A DNA stretch of 64,000 nt from positions 23,355,262 to 23,419,261 of the forward strand of contig NC_092642.1 in assembly GCF_039555335.1 (NCBI RefSeq). Direction: 5' to 3'. The position numbers were made by a program, and so were the translations under genes. Each line of letters begins with the position of its first letter. Position 1 is the stretch's first letter. The notes under the pieces were generated by a model. That model was not told where the DNA came from. It saw only the letters and a list, made by a program, of their open reading frames with translations, and ran no database searches. Positions 11,468 to 21,867 of this stretch are shown here, in pieces. This DNA is from Amphiura filiformis. Taxonomy: Eukaryota > Echinodermata > Ophiuroidea > Amphilepidida > Amphiuridae.

Positions 11468-12889
11468 TACAGGTGCAGATTGTGATTGAAGTAGAATCAT
11501 AGATTTAGTATGTATTTTTATACTTTCTGAAAATGAGTTCAGACCACTTTTATATTTAATTTATCCTATAGTTATAAATTGTGTAGTGAGTTATCCACAG
11601 ATTTATCATCAGGAAGAAGCTTAAGTTATGAGGTTGATGCAGAGCGTTAGTAATATGGTTTCCATGCATGGAGAATACTTTATTTAGCATACTGTGAGCA
11701 AGTAACTAGGCTTATTCACTTGATCTGCAGCAATCATGCTCTGTGCATGGCAACGACCCCGGGGCAACGACACAGCACTCCATGCCCACCTTGTAACTTA
11801 ACTTTGTTCAGATGTGTCCAAATATGTTTTAACCTTAAAAGGTCATTTCAAGATTGTTAAAGTCAAATAACTTGCAATTCTGTGATTTTCATTAGACATA
11901 GTGGGAATTATCCAAAACTGCCATAATTTCAAATCAAATGAAAATTCTGAGACACTGCTGGCATCATGGGTCTATAACACCAGCGTTGGTATGGAAACTC
12001 GAAGCAGAAGAGTATTTTTTCTCAAGCATATCCAAAAAGTTTGGAGTTGGGTGTGGTTATTTAGGGTCTGTCGTGGAACTGGAACCAAATATTTAATTTG
12101 TTTTCTCAGAAGTGAGATTGACTCCTCTACATCCAATGCATTTTACACTGATCAGAGCATCTTTGACTCTCATACCATTGGCGTTCATAGGCGTAGACCC
12201 CGGGGGATGGGGGATTTATCCCACCCAATATTTTACCAGGGGGATGGTCCATACAATCACCCCCCCAATGTTGACATCTGAATATGGGTTTCTGACCAAA
12301 TAAACCTCATATTTGCCCATTTTAGCCCCAAAAGTGCAAATTTTCGCGCTTCACACGAATTTATTCCACTTTTGCACCATTTTTCATCAGTTTAGCTTCA
12401 AAGTAGCAAAAAATTTTAGCGCGCATTTGTACCATAAACTTATTCTGTCACCAAAACGTGCTTGATTCACTATACTTTAAGATTTTTTTCAAACCCCATC
12501 CCCCCAATGTCAAAAAGAAATCTACATCACTGTTGGCGTTTTGCCACCAGTCGGGGGGAAAATGACCAAAAAATCCACTATTCGGGGCAAAAATTAGAAA
12601 TGGGCCAAATTTGGGGAAATCCCCTCCCCCAACTATTTGGGCAAAAATGGAAATGGCCAAATACGGGGACATTTTTTCGACCCCTCCCCAAATTATGCTG
12701 CTACAGTCTCATGCCAGTGGGTATTCAATAGAGGATGTACTTAAATAGTGCATAATGGGTCTTGACCAGGCCGATAGTTGGAAATGAAAAAAATGTGATG
12801 TAAATTAAAGAAGTGGTAAATATAATTTATTTGTACAAAAATCTAATGATTCTGCAAGTGATAATGTGTCACTTGTACTTATACACTTT
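11468..12889. other. Intergenic DNA with a probable worn transposon
   Basis: No gene was recognised. From about 12186 (GGCGTAGACCCCGGGGGATG) to about 12710 the sequence has the C- and G-run composition of short marine-invertebrate DNA transposons, but a matching terminal repeat was not found, so no boundaries are claimed. Confidence 0.35.
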
Positions 12890-13077
12890 GGGCTATACCA
12901 GTTGAAATCCATACACCCCCTATGGAAGACATGACCTTCATCTCCCACACAAGGGGTGTATATTTCAAATGGAATCACCCATTTAGGTAACCTCATTTGA
13001 AATTCACACTCCCTGTGTGAAAGATTGAGGTCATGTTGTTCACAGGAGGTGTATGGATTTCATCTGGAATAGCCCAT
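12890..13077 (+). mobile_element. Short palindromic MITE, family P (copy 4)
   Basis: This is the best-preserved copy. Its outer arms start GGGCTATACCAGTTGAAATC and end with the near-complement GATTTCATCTGGAATAGCCC. The inner block around 12930-12970 pairs with 12990-13040. Confidence 0.87.
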
Positions 13078-13583
13078 TGCTACTACTGTACTAGTGAAAA
13101 TGTCTACTCGACATGAATTTTACTCTTGTATACATAAAATTAGTGCAAAATTGTTGTGTGTAAAATTGTGTGTCAAAAAGCATGTGAACAGATTTCATGT
13201 GGTCGGAGTGGCCAAGTTAATCATGCGAACATTGCATTACTGTTGTTGTCCTGTTGTCTTCAATATAAAGTGGAAAAGACCGTCTGTACACTTTGTTTTA
13301 CCTTGAGTTTAGCATACATTGGTTCACCTCAAGTTTGGTAGTGCCGTAGGTGCATATTTCACTGGTCGCAGTATCGAATTGCACATTAACCGTGCAGAGC
13401 GGACACGCACATGTACATGGGCGGTTTGTCAACACGCTTGCAGTGTAACTGGAAAAAGCATTGACGTCACTACTGAACTTGAGGTAGGCCAAAGAATAGT
13501 GACGTTAGTGCTCTTTCGTGGTTGTGACACAAGTGGGCCACCAAACAGCCTTTGTATGTGTGTATACTCTCTGCAGGACTAGG
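13078..13583. other. No gene recognised
   Basis: This is the stretch between two MITEs. Overlapping short frames on both strands are present, but none has splice sites or a known motif that would support a gene. Confidence 0.35.
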
Positions 13584-13935
13584 TTAGGCCAAAAAAATGT
13601 TGTGTTGCCCTCAACTGACCGACCCTAAATCCTGAAAAATCAGGGTCGCAATTTGTTTTTTCTTGAATGATGATTTTACAGATTTGTTCAAAAAATCAAT
13701 GTTTTTCACTTAAAAATTAATATTTTATTGTAAGACTAGTCTTTAATTGATGTCTAACAGGTATCCAGAAGTCAAAATTGGCAAATATCCCCTAACTGAA
13801 TGAAGAAGCATTATTTAATATTTGAGGGGATTTTTAAAAACTGAAGGTTTAAAAAAAAAAAAAATCTGACCGTCCGACCCAACTTTCCCATTTTCCCACT
13901 TTAGAGCAACACAACAATATTTTTTTTGGCCTTAG
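13584..13935 (+). mobile_element. ~350-bp MITE with TTAGGCCAAAAAAA termini
   Basis: The left end reads TTAGGCCAAAAAAATGTTGT and the right end is the close complement, ending TTTTTTTTGGCCTTAG. Inside each TIR a GACCGACCCTA-type block repeats in inverted form. A partial copy may lie near 7925-7980. Confidence 0.82.
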
Positions 13936-14108
13936 CGTATGTGATTCAGCATGCAACCAGCAAAGTACCACCTATGTCATTACCAAAGTCAACATGAAAC
14001 AAAGAACTCATATTCTTGTTTTTGAAATACTAATAACAATCATGAAACAAAAGCTTGTCATATCAAAATGAACAATTCCGGGAGAAAATGTAATAATTAT
14101 ATCTTTAA

Positions 14109-14770
14109 GGGCTGGGGTATGAGCGTTTGGACAGTATTTATTGTGGGACATTAGAGCACATCAGACATATCGAATTGCATTATGAATACGAAGAATGTCA
14201 TTCTGATATCAAATAATTTTGATTTTTTGAAATTCGCAATTTAATACACATTTTATGGCAAATCATTAAAAATTGATATTTTTGATATTTAACAGTACTT
14301 GAAGTAAACTTAATAAATCTGATGATTTATACTTAAAGTGTATGTAGGTGGGATGAAAAGCCGACGATCAATTGAAAATTATGACCTTTGGTATTGAAGA
14401 TATGGATTTTTTCCCAAAACACAAAAAAAATTAGGTCTTTTGGGAAAAAATCCATATCTTCAATATGAAAGGTCAAAATTTTCAATTGACCGTCAGCTTT
14501 TCCTCCCTGCTACATACACTTTAAGAATATGTCATTAGATTTATATAATTTACTTCGAGGTCTGTTATATATCAAAAATTTAAAAATATCAAATTTTTAT
14601 AATTTGTCATAAAATTTGTATTGTATTGTGATTTTCAAAAAATGAAAATTATTTGATATCAGAAAGACATGCTTCAGATTCAGAATGCAATTCGATAGGT
14701 CTGAGGTGCTCTCATGTCCCACAAAAAATACTGTCTAAACGCAATAATAAACGCGCTCATTTTAGATCCC
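14109..14770 (+). mobile_element. Long foldback element flanked by TTAA
   Basis: Nearly the whole element is two inverted arms of about 330 bases (GGGCTGGGGTATGAGCG at the left, complement at the right) meeting near 14420. Each side is bordered by TTAA (14105-14108, 14771-14774), the target duplication expected of piggyBac- or Kolobok-type elements. No transposase frame is present. Confidence 0.85.
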
Positions 14771-14774
14771 TTAA

Positions 14775-15086
14775 GGGAAGTATAAAAGTACTACATGGGC
14801 TGGATATTGAGTGTTGAAATGAAGATGATGAAACTTATCATTACTATTTTATAATAGTATGTACTTTCGTTAAGTTGGATTGATATAATAAAAACAAGCA
14901 GAAAAATGAAATATTCGTTATATTCTTAATTTATTCTTACAGAAACTCCAGATGCCTCCAAGGCTTATTTACAAATTTAAGTATAGTACTTAGTAGTTAA
15001 AATTGTGATGCGGGTTTCAAAATTTTAGTACTCCCTCAATGATGTTCCTTATCATTTGCTGATGTACAGTTTTCTAAGCTAATCCT
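14775..15086. other. No gene recognised
   Basis: AT-rich unique-looking sequence between two inverted-repeat structures. No convincing frame, RNA or repeat was identified. Confidence 0.4.
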
Positions 15087-15166
15087 GATGACCACCGGGT
15101 TCGGCCTGGTTGCGTCCGATTTCCATTGTTTAGAACAATAGAAACCGGATGCAACCGGTGGTCATC
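15087..15166 (+). repeat. GC-rich hairpin
   Basis: GATGACCACCGGGTTCGG pairs with its near-complement ending CCGGTGGTCATC about 60 bases later, with a short AT-rich loop around TTGTTTAGAACAA. It may be a very small MITE. Confidence 0.7.
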
Positions 15167-15342
15167 CCTTATAGTTGGTAGTCCTAGTTTTTAGACTTTT
15201 GTCAGTGTAACCAAATCCAACCCCATCAACTACACATCTTGCACAGTATGTAGTGAGGTGATTAATTCTTTATATTCAAAGATTTTAAGCAAGACAGCCT
15301 ATGACCAGTCTACTTTTGAAACAATGGGCATGTGTCCCGGAG

Positions 15343-15504
15343 GCAATTATTTTTTTCGTACATCATATTTGATTTTTTCCGTTTTTCGTTTTTCATAATC
15401 AAACACGGAATAAAGCAAAACTCACTGAAAAAATAAGATTTTCTGAAAATTCAACTGATTTTACACGTATGCGTTACAAATATGATGTACGAAAAAATAA
15501 TCGC
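15343..15504 (+). mobile_element. 162-bp MITE with a 9-bp target duplication
   Basis: The TIRs are GCAATTATTTTTTTCGTACA at the left and the complement ending TAATCGC at the right, each extending through CATCATATTTG. The 9-base GTCCCGGAG lies directly on both sides (15334-15342, 15505-15513). A 9-bp duplication is characteristic of Mutator-like elements, so a MULE MITE is inferred. Confidence 0.85.
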
Positions 15505-15609
15505 GTCCCGGAGCAGGTGTGTACGATACCAATGACCAGTTTTATTGATAACGATATAGTATGAAATTAACCAATTCTTCTACACTTAATATTATAATAA
15601 GTATCATAC

Positions 15610-15870
15610 CCAAAGGCTCCGGAAGTTTTTGAATATTGGGGGAGGGGGACCAAATTTTTTGGCCTGCTCCGAGGCGGGAGGGGGTGGGTGCAGAGGGGTA
15701 GCTTTTGAAATGCATACATTTATACATGATTTGTACCTTACATTTTGAATCATACCCTAAAATTATGAATTTTACCTTAAGTATGAATTTTACCCTAAAA
15801 TCAGGAATTTTACCTCAGATTATTGGGAGGGGGGCCGACGCAGGCCCTCCCCCCGGTTCCGGAGCCACTG
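15610..15870 (+). mobile_element. 261-bp MITE inserted at a duplicated SOD splice donor
   Basis: The left end CCAAAGGCTCCGGAAG matches the complement of the right end CCGGAGCCACTG. ATAC flanks it on both sides (15606-15609, 15871-15874). On the minus strand that duplicated GTAT is the first four bases of the intron after the exon at 15875-15932, so insertion occurred exactly in the donor. Confidence 0.8.
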
Positions 15871-15874
15871 ATAC

Positions 15875-15932
15875 CATTTGGAACTGCTATCGAAACCAGA
15901 CACAGTGCAGTGAAAATTAATTTAATCATCAT
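15875..15932 (-). pseudogene. Orphan duplicate of the SOD signal-peptide exon
   Basis: On the minus strand, ATG-ATG opens a 19-codon frame that ends FTALCLVSIAVPN with one extra base before GTAT. It is clearly paralogous to the first exon of the SOD gene at 39367-39430, which ends FTALCLVMHAVPN in the same phase. The upstream flank is also duplicated (15933-16450 against 39431-39990). The donor begins GTAT, then runs straight into the MITE at 15610-15870. No later SOD exons were found downstream (below 15610) on the minus strand. It is therefore either a broken partial duplication or the first exon of a gene whose other exons I did not recognise. Confidence 0.7.
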
Positions 15933-16450
15933 TTTTATAATTATGGAAAATAGCTCACATCAACCCCAGAATCAATCAGCAGATCTGCAGATTTCGTTAT
16001 CAAGATTTGGCCAAATTCGTGACTAAAATGAGGTTGTTTTCAACACCATAGGGACCTAAACATCATGCATGCTACTATGTATATAGGCCTATATGATTTT
16101 TATGGAAATATTTAAAATATGAATAAATATGAAAATAAAAAAAAAAAAAAATGAAATAAATATATGTTCTGGGATGCTATGCGCACTGGGTATGTTGTAT
16201 CATGGACGTACTCTTATTTAGTACGTCCATGGTTGTATTACAACAGCTGTATTTTCTTTCTTAATGTATGTAGATTACATACCCGTAGCCTGTAAAACAT
16301 AAAACCAGCCATGCATATCATGATTTTAATATTACACAACATGCCTGTTTGTGAACGCTATCATAGCCCTGTACTAGGTTGCAAAATATCCTCGGCCACT
16401 GCAAATTATTCAAACTACCATCTTTAGTAGAAAATGATGCCAAAATAGCA
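15933..16450 (-). repeat. Segmental duplication of the SOD 5' flank
   Basis: The stretch shares ordered blocks with 39431-39990, including CAGCTGTATTTTCTTT, CATATCATGATTTTA, a TTACACAACAT-like block, GCTATCATAG and GGTTGCAAAATA. The order relative to the first exon is the same in both places, so exon and promoter region were copied together. A third partial copy of the distal part follows at 16600-16690. Confidence 0.72.
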
Positions 16451-18060
16451 TTCGCCTTTAAAATGTGATTTTCCATTTGCATGTGTAAAGGAGAGAAAAC
16501 ATTTTACGCCTATAAACATGGGCCCTTGATTAAAAAAACATACATGTTGGTAAATTGTAAAACAAATTTTAGACAAATTTTGATTCTCTGGGCATTTTGA
16601 TTACCTGGTTGCAAAATATACACAGCCACCGTAATTATTGAAAATGCTATCTTCAGTAGATAGCATAGACTACTCCATAGTCCACTTGCCCAGTTGTGCA
16701 TACTCTGGATATTGTATTTAAACTTAAAACTCTGATTTAATTTAATGTGTGCACAATTGATAGATTTTCACAACTGATCTTTTCAGTCACCGTACTCCCT
16801 CTGTTTGTTAGCTTCCATTTTTAACTTGGACTTTTGCAATTAATAAACTGGTAGATTCTAAAATCAGAATTGTTCAGTATTGAAGTGCCAATATAATTAT
16901 GACATTATGATATGTTGCATTCAATAATAATTATAAGCCTACGTACACTTTATTTTACTGTCACTAATATAATTATATAAACTTTTTCTTCACCATTTTA
17001 TACTAGTATTTTGATGTAATAAATATCAGTATAATTTCGAATTCAACTGAATGCTTTCATCATGATTAATAACATGCTTTTATTTATCAAACATCGACTA
17101 TGGCATAGTCTCTATAGTCTATATAGATAGCATTGCCAATATAGCATTCGCTTTTAGTATGTGCTTTTCCATTTGCATTACATTGCATAAAGGAATAAAA
17201 AGATTTTACACCTGGAAACATGGACTCTTGATTCTGGATATTGGTCCGATTTGTTTATTGACCAAATAAGGTCCGACAATTACAAAAATAAAAATACTTT
17301 AGAATGCTTAAATATGGGACCAAATCTCAAAGGGGAGTATTATAGGTGAGGGCTTTTTGAAACTTGCTTTCTTTCTGTTTGCAACCGTTTTGTTTTTGCT
17401 TTTTTGGTGGATTTGCATACTCGGGAAGACTATGATATTAATTAAACAATGATATTAATTTATCTGATGGTGTTTTTTATTAGTCAACGCACATATTATT
17501 TTATTGGTCCCGCTGTTACATTAATACAAAAAGCAATAATTAAGAAATAATGTGTTCTAAGTTGAGTACCAAGCAGTTTGGTTTATAACTTTCAATTTTT
17601 TTTTATATAATCATATATACACGGAAGCTAAGTTGTGCATTAGGAACAGATTGCATCATATATATAAATAAATTAAGCAAGTTTTCAAAGTATATGATTT
17701 GTAGAATTAACTTTTGCGAAACACCAAAGTGTTATTTTTAATAATATATTGATTCAGATACCGGTAATGAAAATCAATTTTTTTGGCTGCTTCGACCAAC
17801 AATACCTCGTATAACCTTTATCTCCAGAGAAACAAGATATTTTATTTACATCTTTAAGTTATTAAAATGCAAACTGCATATCATATAACCATATTGTTTT
17901 ATCTCACAAATCTTTAGAAAACTAAACTGTACTGCAAGTTACTAATACTAGAACACTCCTCGAATTTGTCTCGATCTCCCGTTTGAATTTGTCGAGATTC
18001 GGATCAAATCTGACGGAGCCTTTTACACACACATACATAACCATAAGCTACCATATACAA
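16451..18060. other. AT-rich DNA with worn duplications, no gene
   Basis: Blocks at 16440-16540 and 17130-17235 resemble each other (ATAGCATTCGC, TTTTCCATTTGCAT, a CATGGGCCCTTGATT-like end), a local tandem duplication. 17650-17815 matches 37690-37830 in SOD intron 1 (GGCTGCTTCGACCAACAATA), a dispersed repeat. No coding frame is convincing. Confidence 0.55.
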
Positions 18061-18160
18061 CATTCGGCAAATTATATAGAGATATATCGTCAAAATGGAT
18101 GCATTAACATAATATTTGCTAAAACAATCAGACAAAGTTTTTTTTAATTTTTTTTATTTT

Positions 18161-18620
18161 AACTCATAAGTTGAACTTTGGCGGGTCGTACTGCAAGTAT
18201 TACTATATCTCACCAAAATGCATTAACAGAGTATTTGATATATACTGCATGTATAATCTTTGATATAATAAGTATAAACAAATTATTTATAAATCAATAA
18301 TTTTTTAAGGCACTTTCAATTCCAACTCATAAGTTGAACTTTGGTGTTGTACTGCAAGTTATTAATATATCTCACCAAAATGCATTTACAACATTTTTGA
18401 TATATATAATCTTTGATATAATAAATAGCTTAAATATAAATAAATTATTTATAAATCAATAAGGCACTTAAAGTTCCAAATCACAACTTTGGTGATACCC
18501 GTTTTCAAATTATATTATTATAAGCCAATATTTTTCGACACTTGAACCAACAAAATATATTTAAATTCATTTTAATTCATAAATCAATAAGGCACTTAAA
18601 GTTCCAAATCACAAGCCTTT
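18161..18620 (+). repeat. ~158-bp tandem repeat, about three worn monomers
   Basis: Monomers share AACTCATAAGTTGAACTTTG, then ATATCTCACCAAAATGCATT, then ATTTATAAATCAATAA and a GGCACTT-AAGTTCC end. Two good monomers (from 18161 and 18319) are followed by a deleted third. They sit just 3' of the SOD stop codon, in what would be its 3' flank. Confidence 0.75.
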
Positions 18621-18731
18621 TGCGATCAAGAAAACACCGGCTTCAAGGTAAACCTCACATCTTCTAAAATCTTCACCTAACTTGCATAAACAACTAAACG
18701 ATGTATATTGTTGTCTAAAACTTGTCTTTAA

Positions 18732-18851
18732 TCACCATCCTTTCTTTCCAGCTAGGCCTATAACACAACAAGCTAGACGGCCTCCTGCATTTCCAGTTTT
18801 GAGACTCTCTGCATCACCACCTTTACCTAGATCATCAGTCTTCTCATGGAG
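18732..18851 (-). CDS. SOD: SOD exon 6: Cu/Zn superoxide dismutase C-terminus
   Basis: This terminal exon encodes residues 204-242 of the assembled protein. It begins [13 protein letters not shown], which supplies the last copper ligand His205, and includes [20 protein letters not shown] with the active-site Arg228 and Cys231 of the structural disulfide. The motif reads LACCVIG where most family members have LACGVIG, so a second cysteine replaces the usual glycine. The acceptor is ATGTATTAG just 5' on the minus strand. The stop TGA is the complement of 18732-18734. Phase joins exactly to exon 5. Confidence 0.95.
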   Translation of the reverse strand, partial: LHEKTDDLGKGGDAESLKTGNAGGRLACCVIGLAGKKGW

Positions 18852-19076
18852 CTAATACATTTAAGGAGAGAAAACAAAACATGAATATGTCGCATTTGGC
18901 TTTAACATTTATTCGTTTTATGTATTTTACATTGTATTTTTATTTTATTCATTTTTTATGCGAGCACACCTACACTTGTTAAACAAATTGATTTTTGATA
19001 TTTTACGAGTTTCTGATTGAACGAATTGCTGGTAGTACCTTATGTTTTACCTATTTCACAAGCACATGTGCCTTAA

Positions 19077-19603
19077 AGGAGCATTTCTTAGCTATTTTGT
19101 GATCCTAGCATCCTTTTTTCAGTGGCGGCGCTACGGGGGGTGGGGCAAGGGGGGCATTCCCCCCCCCATATTTTTCTCCCCCCCCCCAGTTCCTCCCCCC
19201 ACTTTTGAGGCAAAACCTCCAAAATCACGTAAATTTCCACTTTTTGCGGCAATTTTGCGCACAATTTGCCAATTTTTCCCCCCTGAAATTCACTTTGCCC
19301 CCCCCATGCCCCCCCCCCATAAAAATTCCTGGCGCCGCCACTGCCTCTTTTTATGACATTTTAGTAGATATCCACAAAAATACTTATTCCCAAAATTTCA
19401 GTTGATTCTGATTTTGTGTTTGCTAGTCATTATGCATGAATATGTGCATGATGTGTATTATACGATATTTTTGCTAAACAAATTAATCTGCAAGAAATTG
19501 TTGTACATAAACATTATGTAGCCAGAGGTATCCAGTGGTACAAAAATCTCAACTTTTTTGGAGAAAAGTGGGGGGATGATGCTGTGGATCACAAAATGCC
19601 TTT
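19077..19603 (+). mobile_element. TTAA-flanked element, family T (copy in SOD intron 5)
   Basis: TTAA lies on both sides (19073-19076, 19604-19607). The left end AGGAGCATTT...TTTGTGATCCTAGCATCC matches the complement of the right end TGGATCACAAAATGCCTTTT. Related copies or fragments are at 31978-32310, 26093-26280 (part) and 34690-34950, where the family is joined to the 19-bp minisatellite. A smaller element (19120-19343) is nested inside. TTAA targeting suggests a piggyBac- or Kolobok-type parent. Confidence 0.8.
19120..19343 (+). mobile_element. MITE with CAGTGGCGGCGC termini (copy 1, nested)
   Basis: CAGTGGCGGCG at the left and CGCCGCCACTG at the right are perfect complements, with C-run-rich inner arms. 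It sits inside the family T element, so it inserted later. A second copy is at 20335-20544. Confidence 0.85.
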
Positions 19604-19631
19604 TTAAATAATAAAATATTTCAATATTTAC

Positions 19632-19752
19632 CACAATCGCTCTTCCAATAATGTAATTAATTCCTCCAGCAAGACTAGTTAGTTTATCTTCAAACTGAGT
19701 AGTTATTATACCATCAGCACTTCTGGCCACATTGCCCCAGTCACCTACATGT
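19632..19752 (-). CDS. SOD: SOD exon 5: zinc-site and Greek-key segment
   Basis: The exon completes a split Arg codon and continues HVGDWGNVARSADG, carrying zinc ligands His164 and Asp167, then LTSLAGGINYIIGRAIV, the conserved IIGR strand. The acceptor is TTGTTTCAG, the donor GTAAAT. A TTAA-flanked transposon (19077-19603) begins only 29 bases past the donor in the direction of transcription, so it must leave the donor usable. Confidence 0.95.
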
Positions 19753-20334
19753 CTGAAACAACAGAAAGTAGAATAATTATGTGAAAAGGACAGACTGGCC
19801 AATATTTTTCGACACTTGAACCAACAAAATATATTTAAATTCATTTTGCTGAAGTATGTTTAGAAAGTGTACTTTTTTGAAAGTGGGATGGCCCGATTGT
19901 ATTAACACATGGTATATTCTACCTTACATTGAGGCCCAACGCCCATACAATCTCATTCCTAGTTAAATTGCATCAACAATTTTGATTCAAGCAAACGTGT
20001 TTCCTAGTGACTCACAGAGTAGTAACCGTTTTTAAACTATCATCTTATATATAGGCCTAGCGCCTAAACGAAACCTATTCCAGGCTTGTCTCTGTCAAAA
20101 AGGCTCTGGAGGGGGGCGGGGAGGGGGGTCCGCGCCGAAGACGCGAAACGAGGGCGAAGCCCGAACCAGAAGCCCAACCAGCTCAATTTTTACCATGCTT
20201 TACTCTCTAGTCCTGGCAGGCAATAATCAGTTGCCCAATATAGGGCCTACTAATAACATGCCTAAAATTTCAAACATGTGAGCATAAGGGGGGGGGGAGG
20301 AGGAAATTAGGCTGTCAGGTATATCATCGTGACA

Positions 20335-20544
20335 CCAGTAGCGGCGCCACGGGGGGCATGGGGGAAAATGCCCCCCCAGTCAGAACTCATGTCCCCTGTT
20401 GTCCCCAGGAAAACCCCAAGATTACGAAAATAATCACTTTTTACGGTAATTTGGTGCAAAATTGGTTGATTTGCCCCCCTGAAATTTACTTTTGCCACCC
20501 TATTGCCCCCCCCTCCGAAAAACGTTTTCCTGGCGCCGCCACTG
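20335..20544 (+). mobile_element. MITE with CAGTAGCGGCGC termini (copy 2)
   Basis: Same family as 19120-19343 (CAGTAGCGGCGCCAC at the left, GGCGCCGCCACTG at the right), with matching inner blocks. It lies in SOD intron 4, near the exon 4 donor. Confidence 0.85.
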
Positions 20545-20603
20545 CGTGTCACCCACCCGTTATTAAATAAATATAAGAAAACGTGTCAGTGTAGCCTACC
20601 AAC

Positions 20604-20782
20604 CTTTCAGTATCGCTAGGTCCGCCGTGGTTTTTACCAGCTGGATTGAAGTGAGACCCAGCTGATGTACACCCTTGTGTTAGATCTCCCAATTCATGGA
20701 CGTGAAATCCATGTTTTAGAACGCTGTCTTTGTCGATTCCTTCTACGTTGACCTTGATGATAACAGGGCCCTGGCCAGATTT
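20604..20782 (-). CDS. SOD: SOD exon 4: copper-site core of Cu/Zn superoxide dismutase
   Basis: Cu/Zn SOD converts superoxide to oxygen and hydrogen peroxide. This exon has the signature [20 protein letters not shown], giving copper ligands His130 and His132, the bridging His147, and Cys141 of the disulfide. The zinc ligand His155 follows in KNHGGP. The exon starts in phase 0 after TTTTAATCAG and ends in phase 2 before GTTGGT. Upstream lies a 15.7-kb intron, very long for this gene. Downstream, a 210-bp TIR element ends 60 bases past the donor. Confidence 0.96.
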
Positions 20783-20869
20783 CTGATTAAAAATAAGGCA
20801 AAATAAATTATTTAAGATTATTTAAATAAGCAAACTGATCCCATTTTTCGATATCAGTAATTGTTGAAG

Positions 20870-21180
20870 CATTACTTACATACATCATCACCCATCTACC
20901 AACCCCCCACTCAGCCAAACCTGCTGCACACCACACACACAAACACCTTAACATACATCCCCATTATACACCCTCACCTCACATGCATGAACACCCTCTC
21001 CATCCTCCACATACCCACCACACATTGTCAATGCAAACATAAAATGTATCGAACTCAATGCTAAAGTAAACGTTCCTTACTCCAGAATTTCTGGCAAAAG
21101 TAATCGCTATCGAACCTGTAACACTAACGTGGACTTTCCTTATTACAAACCTCCTTGCAAAAAAATCACTATCGAACCTT
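20870..21180 (+). repeat. CA/CC-rich tract and reversed 60-bp minisatellite remnant
   Basis: 20880-21025 is C- and A-rich (ACACACACAAACACC and similar). 21066-21180 contains about two monomers of the minisatellite of 45470-45965 in the opposite orientation (GTGGACTTTCCTT, CCTTGCAAAAAAATCACTAT). The remnant resumes after the MITE, at 21612-21645. Confidence 0.65.
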
Positions 21181-21195
21181 GACTAACGTATAATT

Positions 21196-21607
21196 GTGAC
21201 GTGTCATGTCAAAAGGAGACACTTTTGGGCAGGATCGTAAATGGAGAAATAGCCAAATATCTGCCCGGGGTGATTTTTTCACAATTTGTGAATTTGTGAT
21301 GTTATTAATGTCAAAAATATTGTCTGATAGTTTCAGACCGGAATATAACTGACATCTTGTATTTTTTGAGACATTTTTCAAGGTAATTCCTACTCTCAAC
21401 ATTGTCAATAATATTTTTAAAGGCCGATATCTCAATTTCCAATTTGACAATACCATAACTTACGAACTCAATATCTTCGCTTAGGAATGTCCGATTTCAA
21501 TGGGGAAAACGGCATTGTGGAACAAAATATCTCTTTATTTAAGATATGTAAAAACCTCAAATTTGATAACCTGCCCAAAAGTGTCTCCTTTTGACATGAC
21601 ACGTCAC
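21196..21607 (+). mobile_element. 412-bp MITE with GTGACGTG termini (copy 2)
   Basis: Same family as 6460-6884, with better-kept TIRs (GTGACGTGTCATGTCAAAAG at the left). It is flanked by AATT on both sides (21192-21195, 21608-21611). It is inserted within a remnant of the 60-bp minisatellite seen at 45470-45965 and lies in SOD intron 3. Confidence 0.9.
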
Positions 21608-21732
21608 AATTGGTTTGGAATTCCTGCAAAAATAATCACTAGAGAGTTTGTGCCATGAAAGCCTCTGGAAGTCGATGTGAACGCGGAAATCTATACTGAG
21701 CAGTAAATATGAACGGTAATACGTCAATTTAA

Positions 21733-21867
21733 GGGGGTACTACACCCCTCGATAAATTAGTGTCTATTAGTGTCTAAAACCAATAACACAGTGGTAACAA
21801 AAGTTATGTATATTATATAGGGGCAATAACTCCAATTACTACACTGGAATTTCAGTGACCCAAGACG
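21733..21867 (+). mobile_element. Left half of a TTAA MITE, family Q
   Basis: Starts after TTAA (21729-21732) with GGGGGTACTACACCCCTC and follows the intact copy at 38003-38366 through GTGACCCAAGAC, then stops matching. The missing right half, in the same orientation, is at 35783-35999. Confidence 0.82.

Noticed and set aside
11901..12281. A 126-codon frame
   Set aside because: It ends in the C/G-run transposon-like sequence and lacks any known domain or splice boundary.
16202..16231. Hairpin GGACGTACT...AGTACGTCC as a regulatory site
   Set aside because: Short inverted repeats are common in this AT-rich sequence and nothing ties it to a gene.
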